Below are positions 23,909 to 30,537 of a DNA stretch of 37,525 nucleotides, piece by piece (positions within the stretch are counted from its first letter, which is position 1; every line of letters begins with the position of its first letter). The DNA is from Anaerolineales bacterium (GTDB lineage Bacteria > Chloroflexota > Anaerolineae > Anaerolineales > DRMV01): contig JALWJZ010000093.1 of NCBI GenBank assembly GCA_026996855.1, forward strand, positions 1 to 37,525, read 5' to 3'. The notes under the pieces are model-generated. The model made no database searches. It was not told the origin of the DNA and was given only the letters and a program-made list of their open reading frames with translations. Made by a program: the position numbers and the translations under genes.

Positions 23909-25234
23909 ATGCCGTTGTTGGAATGCGTGCCGAATTTTTCCGAAGGACGCCGGCCGGAGGTGGTGGCCGCCATTGTGCGGACCATGGCCCAGGTGCCGGG
24001 GGTGCGGGTGCTGGACGTGCACAGCGACCCGGACCACAACCGCAGCGTGGTCACGCTGGTGGGGGAACCGGAGCCTTTACAGGAAGCCGCGTTGCGCGGC
24101 ATTGCCGAAGCCGCGCGACGCATTGACCTGACGCGGCACCAGGGGCAGCACCCCTTCATCGGCGCGGCCGACGTGGTGCCCTTCGTCCCTTTAGAGGACG
24201 CTTCGATGGCCATGGCCGTGGAGACGGCCGTGGCCCTGGCACGGCGGGTGGCGCAAGAACTGGAACTGCCCGTGTACCTGTACGGCTATGCGGCCCGTCG
24301 CCCGGAGCGTCGCAACCTGGCGGTGATACGACGGGGTGGATATGCCCGTTTGCGGGAGACCATCGCCACCGATGCTTCCCGCACTCCGGATTTTGGTCCG
24401 GCCCGCTTGGGGCCGGCCGGCGCGGTGGTCATCGGCGCGCGGGATTTCCTCATCGCTTACAATGTGTACCTGGAGACCGACGACGTGCAGGTGGCCAAAG
24501 CCATCGCCCGAAAGATACGGGAATCCTCGGGTGGCCTGCCCCATGTGAAAGCCCTGGGGTTGTTGGTAAAAGGCCGTGCGCAGGTCTCCATGAATCTGAC
24601 GGATTTTCGGGTCACGCCACCCCACGTGGTCATGGCTCGCATCCGGGAAGAAGCCGCGCGGCACGGCACCCGGGTGTTGCACAGCGAACTGGTGGGCATG
24701 ATTCCCCAGGAGGCTCTTTGGGTCGCGGCCCGGGAGTATTTGCAACTGGAAGCCTTTACCTTCGACCAGGTGCTGGAGCCGCGCGTGTGCCGCGTCTTCC
24801 ACCGCCCCTCCCAAGATGTGCTCTACCGCTTGAGCCGACCGGGGCCGGGTCCGGCCCTGGTCACCCTGGTGGGCTACAACGCCGCGCTGGCCGCCGCGTT
24901 GGTGGTCAAACTCGCGAGCACCCTGGGGTCGGAGGGGGCAGCGGCCAGGAACCGCGCCCAGGAGATTGGCGAGCGTCTGCGCCATTGGGCCGAAGTGGAC
25001 GCGGCCGTGCTCCGGGCCTATTGGGAAGTGGTGCGCAAGTTAGGAGAGGCAGGGGCCGACGTGGAGGTGCCGCCGGTCTTGTTGCAGGCGCCGCGCGCCA
25101 TGCGTCCCTTGTTGGAGGAACTGGAAGCCCTGGTGAACGACCTGGCCCCGCGTCTCAAACCGGGCCCTCGGCAGGATGCCGAGGGTTTGCTCCCGCTGCT
25201 TCAAGGCCTGCGTGGGGCGTTGGCGAGCCTTTGA
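23909..25234 (+). CDS. ftcD: Glutamate formimidoyltransferase fused to a cyclodeaminase-like domain
   Basis: A 441-aa protein. Residues 1-~300 are the formiminotransferase domain: LECVPNFSEGRRPEVV at the start, the presumed catalytic His81 in GQHPFIGAADVVPFVP, YLYGYAARRPERRNLAVIRRG (opening YLYGYAARRP), ARDFLIAYNVYLET and VSMNLTDF. It transfers a formimino group between formiminoglutamate and tetrahydrofolate in His degradation, or acts on formyl-folates. The C-terminal ~125 residues resemble a shortened cyclodeaminase domain (VGYNAALAAALVVKLAST). ATG 23909 is supported by the conserved start MPLLECVPNFSEG; the CCCAGGAG upstream is a plausible RBS. No other hut gene is nearby. Confidence 0.9.
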   Translation: MPLLECVPNFSEGRRPEVVAAIVRTMAQVPGVRVLDVHSDPDHNRSVVTLVGEPEPLQEAALRGIAEAARRIDLTRHQGQHPFIGAADVVPFVPLEDASMAMAVETAVALARRVAQELELPVYLYGYAARRPERRNLAVIRRGGYARLRETIATDASRTPDFGPARLGPAGAVVIGARDFLIAYNVYLETDDVQVAKAIARKIRESSGGLPHVKALGLLVKGRAQVSMNLTDFRVTPPHVVMARIREEAARHGTRVLHSELVGMIPQEALWVAAREYLQLEAFTFDQVLEPRVCRVFHRPSQDVLYRLSRPGPGPALVTLVGYNAALAAALVVKLASTLGSEGAAARNRAQEIGERLRHWAEVDAAVLRAYWEVVRKLGEAGADVEVPPVLLQAPRAMRPLLEELEALVNDLAPRLKPGPRQDAEGLLPLLQGLRGALASL

Positions 25235-25276
25235 AACCCTCTACCGCCTTCGGCGTCTTCCAATCGGTGCCCTCTG

Positions 25277-25429
25277 AGAGGGTGTTTGAGAAGGTGCGGA
25301 GCACCTTTTCAAAAAGGAAGAATTTTGCAAAATACGCTCGTGGGCTGCAGTTTGCGCTTTCCTCTGGTGGTAACTTCTTGTTGTAACGTAGAAGTTATTG
25401 AAAATCCTTTGGGTTTTCAAATACCCTCT
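25277..25429. mobile_element. Candidate short non-autonomous element (MITE-like) with terminal inverted repeats
   Basis: The end AGAGGGTGTTTGAGAA (25277-25292) matches the reverse complement of 25414-25429 at 14 of 16 positions. CCCTCTGAG occurs at both borders (25270-25278 and 25424-25432). The interior is AT-richer than its surroundings and has no ORF. The whole ftcD-yggS gap (25235-25450) holds nothing else. Confidence 0.4.
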
Positions 25430-25450
25430 GAGGGGTTTTGGCGGCATCCG

Positions 25451-26176
25451 CTATCGCGGTCCTAAGATGGCCGTACCGATGCGAACCCAGGTGGCACCTT
25501 CTTCAATGGCCACTTCGAAGTCGTGGCTCATGCCCATGGAAAGGTGCGTCCATTCGGCCTGGGGGAAACGACGGGCCAGCCAGTCCCGCAAGGCTCGCAG
25601 GCGACGGAAGTAAGGTCGCGAAGCCTCGGGGTCGGGGTTCCAGGGCGGCACCGTCATCACACCCTGCACCACCAGGTGGGGCATTTCCAGGATTTGGGCA
25701 ATCTCCCCTTCCCATTGGGGCCACAACCGCTCATCCCAGGCAGGCCAGCCGTGTTTGCTGGCTTCCCCGCCCACGTTGAACTCCAAAAGCACAGGCAGGC
25801 GACGGTTTGCCCGTGTCAGCAGCCGTTCCAGGCGCTGGGCAATCCGAAGGCGGTCCAGGGAGTGCATCATGAAGAAATGGTCCACCACGATGGGTGCTTT
25901 GCGCCGTTGCAGGTGGCCGATCATGTGCCAGCGCAGGTCGGGGTTGGAGGCCAGGGCCTGTATTTTGGGCAGGGCTTCTTCGGGGTAGTTCTCCCCCAAA
26001 TCGCGCGCGCCGGCTTCGACCACGGCCCGGATTTTTTCCAGGGGCTGCCCTTTGGTCACCACCACCAGGCGCACCTGGTCGGGGTCCCGGCCGGCCTTGC
26101 GGGCCGCCCGGGCCATTCGCTCCAACACGCGATGATAACGTTGGGCAATGCCGGCGACGGTCGCGATGCCTTCCAT
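25451..26176 (-). CDS. yggS: YggS/PROSC-family pyridoxal-phosphate homeostasis protein
   Basis: A 241-aa single-domain fold-type III PLP protein that takes part in vitamin B6 homeostasis and amino-acid balance. PLP-binding Lys42 is in VVVTKGQP, followed by the family motifs DLGENYPEEA, WHMIGHLQRRK, HSLDR, LLEFNVGGEASKHGW, and LSMGMSHDFEVAIEEGATWV before VRIGTAILG. AGGAGGACAGCGG lies before the ATG. It is 51 nt downstream of the nitroreductase gene on the same strand; a TACAAT -10-like element (26213-26208, minus) sits in that gap. In many bacteria this gene lies near cell-division or proC genes, not here. Confidence 0.93.
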   Translation of the reverse strand: MEGIATVAGIAQRYHRVLERMARAARKAGRDPDQVRLVVVTKGQPLEKIRAVVEAGARDLGENYPEEALPKIQALASNPDLRWHMIGHLQRRKAPIVVDHFFMMHSLDRLRIAQRLERLLTRANRRLPVLLEFNVGGEASKHGWPAWDERLWPQWEGEIAQILEMPHLVVQGVMTVPPWNPDPEASRPYFRRLRALRDWLARRFPQAEWTHLSMGMSHDFEVAIEEGATWVRIGTAILGPR

Positions 26177-26227
26177 CCGCTGTCCTCCTGCTCGGATTTC
26201 CCCCTCTATTGTACGCGGCTTTTGCCT

Positions 26228-26842
26228 TCATCGCTCGAGCAGCACTTGTGCCAGCGGACGCAGGCATTTGGGCCGGGGGTTTTGGGCCGGGTAGCCCAAC
26301 AGCAAGAAGGCTTGCGGCTCCCAGGTTTCGGGCAGGTGCAACGCCCGGCGTACGGTTTCCCCCGCAAACAGGGGCGCGCACATCCACACCCCGCGCAGGC
26401 CCTCGGCTTCGGCCGCCAAAAGCAGGTAGACCCCGGCCAGCGCGGTGCTTTGCACCCCCATGAGGTGCTCGGCGTGTTGGCGTCGCGCGTCCGGGTAGGT
26501 ATCCTCGGTGCTGCGGTCGTGGCAGAGGAGCAGCAGCACGGGCGCGGTCGTCAGGCGCTTTCGGGAGCGGGCTACCCGGGCTTCTATCTCGTTGGGCGTG
26601 AGGCCGTCCTGGGTCAGGTCTCGGCGGTAGGCCCGGCTCAGGGCCTCGACCAGCGCGCGGCGTGCCGCCAGGCTCTGCACCAGGACGAAGCGCCAGGGCT
26701 GGCGATTGTGGGCCGAAGGTGCGCGCATGGCCGTGCGCAGAATGCGTTCCACGACTTTTCGCGGGACGGGGCGGTCTGCGAAGCGGCGCACGGTGCGCCG
26801 GGAGCGCAAAAAGCGATGCAACACGCGAGACGGACCGGTCAT
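26228..26842 (-). CDS. Nitroreductase-family protein, FbiB-C-terminal-like
   Basis: A 204-aa FMN-dependent nitroreductase fold protein. It opens with SRRTVRRFADRPVPRKVV and RTAMRAPSAHNRQPWRFVLV (20 residues), where SRRT and PSAHNRQPW are the FMN-binding elements. The C-terminal half has AGVYLLLAAEAEGLRGVWM (GLRGVW in place of GLG..W). The APSAHNRQPWRF form and LTQDG segment resemble the reductase domain of FbiB from coenzyme F420 synthesis, suggesting dehydro-F420 reduction, but a generic nitroreductase is possible. ATG 26842 was chosen where the family begins; the upstream open frame runs back through the greA leader and is not coding. Confidence 0.75.
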   Translation of the reverse strand: MTGPSRVLHRFLRSRRTVRRFADRPVPRKVVERILRTAMRAPSAHNRQPWRFVLVQSLAARRALVEALSRAYRRDLTQDGLTPNEIEARVARSRKRLTTAPVLLLLCHDRSTEDTYPDARRQHAEHLMGVQSTALAGVYLLLAAEAEGLRGVWMCAPLFAGETVRRALHLPETWEPQAFLLLGYPAQNPRPKCLRPLAQVLLER

Positions 26843-27035
26843 AGGGTGCTTCTCCTGGGCGAGGAATGATGCCGACGTGCCTTTGGTCCTCCCCAAGAGT
26901 GTATCAAACCCGAGGAAGGCCGTTTTCGAGGAAGGCCGACAGGGGGCTACGCGGGAAACCGTGCCTTTTTCCCAGCAAAGCGCGTTAGTGGAAAATAAGA
27001 GTTCCGATTTCCCAGTAGCCAAGAAGGGGGGAGAT

Positions 27036-27044
27036 TGGTATAAT
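27036..27044 (+). promoter_or_regulatory. Extended -10 promoter of greA
   Basis: TGG followed by a perfect TATAAT (27039-27044). The transcript would start near 27051, giving a leader of about 80 nt. Confidence 0.72.
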
Positions 27045-27071
27045 GCGCCTGCCCCAACAGGGAAGCCGTTG

Positions 27072-27099
27072 GCCGCGCTGGCGCGTGGCTTTTTGTTTT
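27072..27099 (+). terminator. Terminator/attenuator in the greA leader
   Basis: A 7-bp stem (27072-27078 with 27083-27089, one G-T pair) is followed by TTTTTGTTTT (27090-27099), between the greA promoter and its RBS. It would yield a ~50-nt leader RNA unless read through. The remaining part of the 26843-27131 gap shows nothing else. Confidence 0.65.
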
Positions 27100-27131
27100 C
27101 CCAAACCCAACGACAGGGGAGGAAACCGCAA

Positions 27132-27596
27132 ATGAAGGTCACTTACTTGACACCGGAAGGGTACCAGCGCCTCAAGGAGGAACTGGAATACCTGCGCACG
27201 GTCAAACGCAAGGAAATTGCCGAGCGCTTGCACGAAGCCCTGTCCGAAGGGGGGGAACTCATTGAGAACTCGGAATACGAAGCCGCCAAAATGGAGCAGG
27301 CCTTCGTGGAAGGCCGTATTCAGGAATTGGAGCATTTGCTGGCCACGGCCCAGGTCATCTATCCCGGTCGCAAGGACGGGGTGATCGACCTGGGTTCCAA
27401 GGTCACGGTGCAGGAGGAGGGGTTCGAGCCGGAAACCTACGTCATCGTTGGCCCGGTGGAAGCCGACCCCGCCAAGGGGTACATTTCCTACGAATCCCCT
27501 CTGGGACGGGCTTTGATGGGGAAACGGGCCGGTGACGTGGTCGAGGTCAAGGCCCCGGGTGGCATGTTCAAGGTCAAAATCCTCAAGGTGGAATGA
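27132..27596 (+). CDS. greA: Transcript cleavage factor GreA
   Basis: A 154-aa factor that rescues backtracked RNA polymerase by stimulating transcript cleavage. The N-terminal coiled coil runs from YLTPEGYQRLKEELEYL to about residue 75, with the acidic tip ENSEYEAAK that enters the polymerase secondary channel. The C-terminal FKBP-like domain has ISYESPLGRALMGKRAGDVV (20 residues) and ends in VKILKVE. GGGGAGG precedes ATG 27132. The leader contains its own terminator, suggesting attenuation. A strong terminator follows, so it appears monocistronic. Confidence 0.97.
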   Translation: MKVTYLTPEGYQRLKEELEYLRTVKRKEIAERLHEALSEGGELIENSEYEAAKMEQAFVEGRIQELEHLLATAQVIYPGRKDGVIDLGSKVTVQEEGFEPETYVIVGPVEADPAKGYISYESPLGRALMGKRAGDVVEVKAPGGMFKVKILKVE

Positions 27597-27603
27597 CCCC
27601 CTA

Positions 27604-27639
27604 CGGCGGAAAGGTCGCGGCCTTTCCGCCGTGTTTTTT
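27604..27639 (+). terminator. Intrinsic terminator after greA
   Basis: An 11-bp perfect stem (27604-27614 with 27621-27631), 6-nt loop, then TGTTTTTT. Confidence 0.93.
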
Positions 27640-27755
27640 CAAGGGGGTCCATCGCGTCGTTTCCAGTGGTCCTCGCGTCAGCGGGGCGGTAACCCATCTT
27701 CGAACAGCGCGCGGGGATGCTCGCTTCCGACCCTTTCCATCTCGGGAGGCAACGC

Positions 27756-28727
27756 ATGGCAGGCTTCTGGCAGGACAAGCGAGTGTGTGTGACGGGCGGC
27801 GGAGGCTTCCTCGGTTCTTTCGTCGTGGAGGAATTGCGTCGTCGGGGAGCGACCGAAGTCTTCGTGCCTCGGAAACGGGAGTACAACCTGGTGCACCATG
27901 AAGCCGTGGTGCGCCTGCTGGAGGACAGCAAGCCGGACATCGTCATCCATCTGGCGGCCAACGTGGGCGGTATTGGCGCCAATCGCAAGAACCCGGCCAC
28001 TTTCTTCTACGACAACCTGATGATGGGCGTGCAATTGATACACGAGGCCTGGCGTTACGGTGTGAAGAAGTTCGTGGCCATCGGCACGGTGTGCGCGTAT
28101 CCCAAGTTCACCCCTGTGCCTTTCAAAGAGGAGGATTTGTGGAACGGGTATCCCGAGGAGACCAATGCGCCCTATGGCCTGGCCAAAAAGATGCTCCTGG
28201 TGCAGGCGCAGGCCTATCGGAAACAGTACGGCTTCAACGCCATTTATTTGCTTCCGGCGAACCTCTACGGCCCGCGCGACAACTTCGACCTGGAGACATC
28301 CCACGTCATCCCGGCCCTGATTCGGAAATTCACCACCGCGCGCGACGAGGGTCGGGGCGAGGTGGTGCTTTGGGGCGACGGCTCCCCGACCCGAGAGTTT
28401 CTCTACGTAGAGGACGCCGCGCGGGGCATCGTGGAAGCGGCCGAGAAATACGACGGCCCCGAACCGGTGAACATGGGCACGGGTCACGAGGTCCGCATTC
28501 GAGACCTGGCCGAGACCATCGCGCGCCTGGTGGGCTATCAGGGCCGCATCGTGTGGGATACCACCAAGCCCAACGGACAGCCGCGACGCTCCCTGGATAC
28601 TTCTCGAGCCAAGGCTTACTTCGGCTGGGAGGCTACCACGCCTTTGGAGGAAGGCCTGCGGCGTACCATCGAGTGGTGGGAAACCCACAAAGCCGAAATC
28701 CTGGCCGCGGAAGCCCAAAAGGTTTGA
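27756..28727 (+). CDS. fcl: GDP-L-fucose synthase-like NAD(P)-dependent epimerase/reductase
   Basis: A 323-aa SDR-extended enzyme. The Rossmann motif is GGGGFLG (14-20). The catalytic region has GTVCAYPK, where Thr111 and Cys113 take the places of E. coli Ser107 and Cys109, then Tyr140 and Lys144 in [28 protein letters not shown] (20 residues) and [20 protein letters not shown] (20) are diagnostic of the fucose-synthase branch, which epimerises and reduces GDP-4-keto-6-deoxymannose. ATG 27756 has GGGAGG upstream; an earlier in-frame ATG at 27717 lacks one. It likely feeds surface-polysaccharide synthesis. No gmd gene is adjacent. Confidence 0.9.
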   Translation: MAGFWQDKRVCVTGGGGFLGSFVVEELRRRGATEVFVPRKREYNLVHHEAVVRLLEDSKPDIVIHLAANVGGIGANRKNPATFFYDNLMMGVQLIHEAWRYGVKKFVAIGTVCAYPKFTPVPFKEEDLWNGYPEETNAPYGLAKKMLLVQAQAYRKQYGFNAIYLLPANLYGPRDNFDLETSHVIPALIRKFTTARDEGRGEVVLWGDGSPTREFLYVEDAARGIVEAAEKYDGPEPVNMGTGHEVRIRDLAETIARLVGYQGRIVWDTTKPNGQPRRSLDTSRAKAYFGWEATTPLEEGLRRTIEWWETHKAEILAAEAQKV

Positions 28728-28774
28728 AGGCAACCCCCTCCCGAGGTGGGGCAAAAACGGGGTGCGCAAAGCGC

Positions 28775-28800
28775 AGCGCCTCCCTACGCAGGGAGGCGCT
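28775..28800. terminator. Hairpin A downstream of fcl
   Basis: An 11-bp perfect stem (28775-28785 with 28790-28800) with a 4-nt loop; the T tail is weak. Its arm GCGCCTCCC reappears in hairpin B at 28915. Confidence 0.55.
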
Positions 28801-28813
28801 CTGAATTTCGGAC

Positions 28814-28846
28814 CTTTTGCGGTGGGCGAAAGCCCAGCGTCAAAAG
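28814..28846 (+). other. GAAA-tetraloop hairpin in the fcl-mvaD gap
   Basis: TGGGC-GAAA-GCCCA caps a longer imperfect stem (CTTTTG at 28814 with CAAAAG at 28841). It lies between two similar GC hairpins in a gene-free 266-nt gap. It could be part of a structured RNA or of a repeat; no known RNA family is recognised. Confidence 0.35.
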
Positions 28847-28914
28847 TAAACCGGGTTTTGGACGGTGAGGTCGCCTTTACCAGGGTTCACGATACATAAA
28901 GGCCGAACTCGAAA

Positions 28915-28938
28915 GCGCCTCCCCACATAGGGAGGCGC
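28915..28938. terminator. Hairpin B downstream of mvaD
   Basis: A 9-bp perfect stem (28915-28923 with 28930-28938), 6-nt loop, nearly identical in its arms to hairpin A. It lies 55 nt past the mvaD stop on the minus strand, with a weak T tract (CTTTCG). Confidence 0.5.
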
Positions 28939-28993
28939 CGTTTGTCGATACTCCTTGCCTTGCGGAGCGGGGTGCATGCAAGGCGGCTGTCTT

Positions 28994-30043
28994 TTACGTT
29001 CCCCGGCGGCTGACCCCGCTCAGGCTGAGGCCGCCCTGGCGAAGCAAGTCTTGACAGGTTTCCAGGGGGAGGGGCCGCGCGCCTTTGCCCACGCGCGCTG
29101 TGAGTACCTGAAGCACACCGGGGAAATTCTGAAGTTCGTGTTCCAGACGCTGGACCACTTCCGAAGTGCATATCACATGAACGTTGGGGCCGGCGTCCAG
29201 GGTGTAGCACACGTTCCATCCCTGTTTGCGCCAGCGTCGCACCTGATGCATCAAGGCCACGGAGGTGGGTTCCCAATAGAACATGGGGGGCGATGAGGTT
29301 TGCATGACCGCGTGCAACAGGTGGCTGTCCAGTTCGACCACTTCGGCCAGGGATTCGAAATCCCGTTCTTTGAGGGCCTTGCGGCACCAGTCCAGGCGCC
29401 GAGGTGCGTCGGTGACCCGTGCCCACTGAATGGGGCTGGTTTCGGCCAGAAGGTGCCCTTCCTGGGACCCCAGGGGCTTGGGTTCCGTGCTGACCACGGC
29501 CACGCAGTCCCACAAATCCCAGTATTCCGGTGGGAAGAGGGTGAAGGCGTAGGAATCGTGGTCCCCGGTGCCTGAGCGCCACTCCACGAAGCCATCGGGC
29601 ACGGAACGGGCCGCGGAGCCCGACCCGATGCGGGCCAGTCGGGAGAGGTTGCGTTCGTCCAGATGCAGGCCCGCGGCTTTGCTCGCGGCCAGGGCCAGGG
29701 CGGCAAAAGCCGAGGCGGAAGAAGCAATGCCGACCCCTTCGGGAAAGTTGTTGACGCTGATGACGTGGGCGTTCCAGTAAATGCCCGAATCTTCCCGAAC
29801 CCAGGCCAAAATCCGTTGCACCCGTTTCAGCGGGTCTCGAAAGCGTTCCCGTCCGTTGATGATGAGACGGTCTCGATTGAGTTGCGAGTCGAAAACCACC
29901 AGGGTGCGGGTGAGCAACCCTTCCAGGTTGAAGGAAATGGAATTGTTGGCAGGCAGATTCAGACGATGGTCCCGATTTCCCCAGTATTTGATGAGGGCGA
30001 TATTCGGGTGGGCTTCGGCACACGCTGCAAACAGTTCGCGCAT
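28994..30043 (-). CDS. mvaD: Mevalonate-pathway decarboxylase (diphosphomevalonate or phosphomevalonate decarboxylase)
   Basis: A 349-aa GHMP-kinase-superfamily enzyme that phosphorylates and decarboxylates a mevalonate phosphate. Motifs: HPNIALIKYWGNRD, NNSISFNLEG, the ATP-binding loop GVGIASSASAFAAL, RSGTGDHDSYA, and DAGPNVHVIC with the conserved Asp. ATG 30043 was chosen for the GGGGAGAG just upstream and the start MRELFAACAEAHPNIALIKY (20 residues); a GTG at 30064 is the alternative. A Chloroflexota homologue from Roseiflexus castenholzii is reported to act on the monophosphate, giving isopentenyl phosphate, so the substrate here is open. It links functionally to fni and the prenyl synthase at 8097-10183. 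Confidence 0.88.
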   Translation of the reverse strand: MRELFAACAEAHPNIALIKYWGNRDHRLNLPANNSISFNLEGLLTRTLVVFDSQLNRDRLIINGRERFRDPLKRVQRILAWVREDSGIYWNAHVISVNNFPEGVGIASSASAFAALALAASKAAGLHLDERNLSRLARIGSGSAARSVPDGFVEWRSGTGDHDSYAFTLFPPEYWDLWDCVAVVSTEPKPLGSQEGHLLAETSPIQWARVTDAPRRLDWCRKALKERDFESLAEVVELDSHLLHAVMQTSSPPMFYWEPTSVALMHQVRRWRKQGWNVCYTLDAGPNVHVICTSEVVQRLEHELQNFPGVLQVLTARVGKGARPLPLETCQDLLRQGGLSLSGVSRRGT

Positions 30044-30073
30044 CGCTCTCTCCCCTGGTTTCACATTTCTTTC

Positions 30074-30082
30074 ATTTTACCA
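30074..30082 (-). promoter_or_regulatory. Extended -10 promoter of mvaD
   Basis: On the minus strand TGG immediately precedes TAAAAT (30079-30074), 30 nt before the start codon. No clear -35. Confidence 0.45.
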
Positions 30083-30167
30083 CGACTGGTAAGGCTTCCA
30101 GGCCGAGGAAACGGATGTCGGGTGGTGGTTTTGCCGTTTGTCATGGCGGGTATCTGGTGCCTGCCTT

Positions 30168-30198
30168 CTGACACGGACGTTTCGAGTTACGGTACAAT
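30168..30198 (+). promoter_or_regulatory. Possible promoter of the selenoprotein-dtd-HIT cluster
   Basis: CTGACA (30168-30173), 19 nt, TACAAT (30193-30198), 48 nt before the Rdx-family ATG. The spacer is slightly long, so this is tentative. Confidence 0.4.
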
Positions 30199-30246
30199 GG
30201 GGAACGTCCTGCGGGCAAACGTGCTTAGAACAGGAGGGACGGGTTT

Positions 30247-30496
30247 ATGCGAATCGAAATTCACTATTGTGTGCCCTGACGCTACACGCCACGGGCCGTA
30301 GGTACGACGGCCGAAATTTTGGGACGTTTTGAGAAAGACATCGAATCGTTGACCCTGGTTCCCGCGGCGGGCGGACGTTTTGAAGTGTTCGTGGACGGCG
30401 AACTGGTTTTTTTCCAAGTTGCAACTGGGACGCCATGCCGAACCAGGCGAGGTCGTCCGCCGCATCGAGGCGTACTTGCAAAAGCGCCGGGGTTGA
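30247..30496 (+). CDS. SelW/Rdx-family selenoprotein with in-frame UGA (Sec) and a T7 frameshift
   Basis: If the TGA at 30277-30279 is read as selenocysteine and one T is removed from the T7 run at 30407-30413, this gives a complete 82-aa thioredoxin-like Rdx protein. It starts [11 protein letters not shown] (Cys8-x-x-Sec11, the redox motif), then [39 protein letters not shown] and [14 protein letters not shown], all typical of the family. AGGAGGGA lies 7 nt before the ATG. Family members are probable thiol/selenol oxidoreductases. Without the frame correction the second half runs in frame into dtd. Alternatives are a pseudogene of a Cys form (two lesions) or sequencing error. The protein identity is clear; Sec use and the frame fix are inference. 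Confidence 0.8.
30277..30312 (+). promoter_or_regulatory. Candidate bacterial SECIS element
   Basis: Directly after the UGA, GGCCGT (30294-30299) pairs with ACGGCC (30307-30312) around the loop AGGTACG. The loop starts 20 nt after the UGA and has G at its second position. Both agree with the bacterial SECIS rules I know (loop 16-37 nt from the UGA, a G in the first two loop bases). Confidence 0.55.
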
Positions 30497-30537
30497 CCCA
30501 AGGCTTCGCACTTTTCTTTGCAGCAGGGAGGGAGGGC

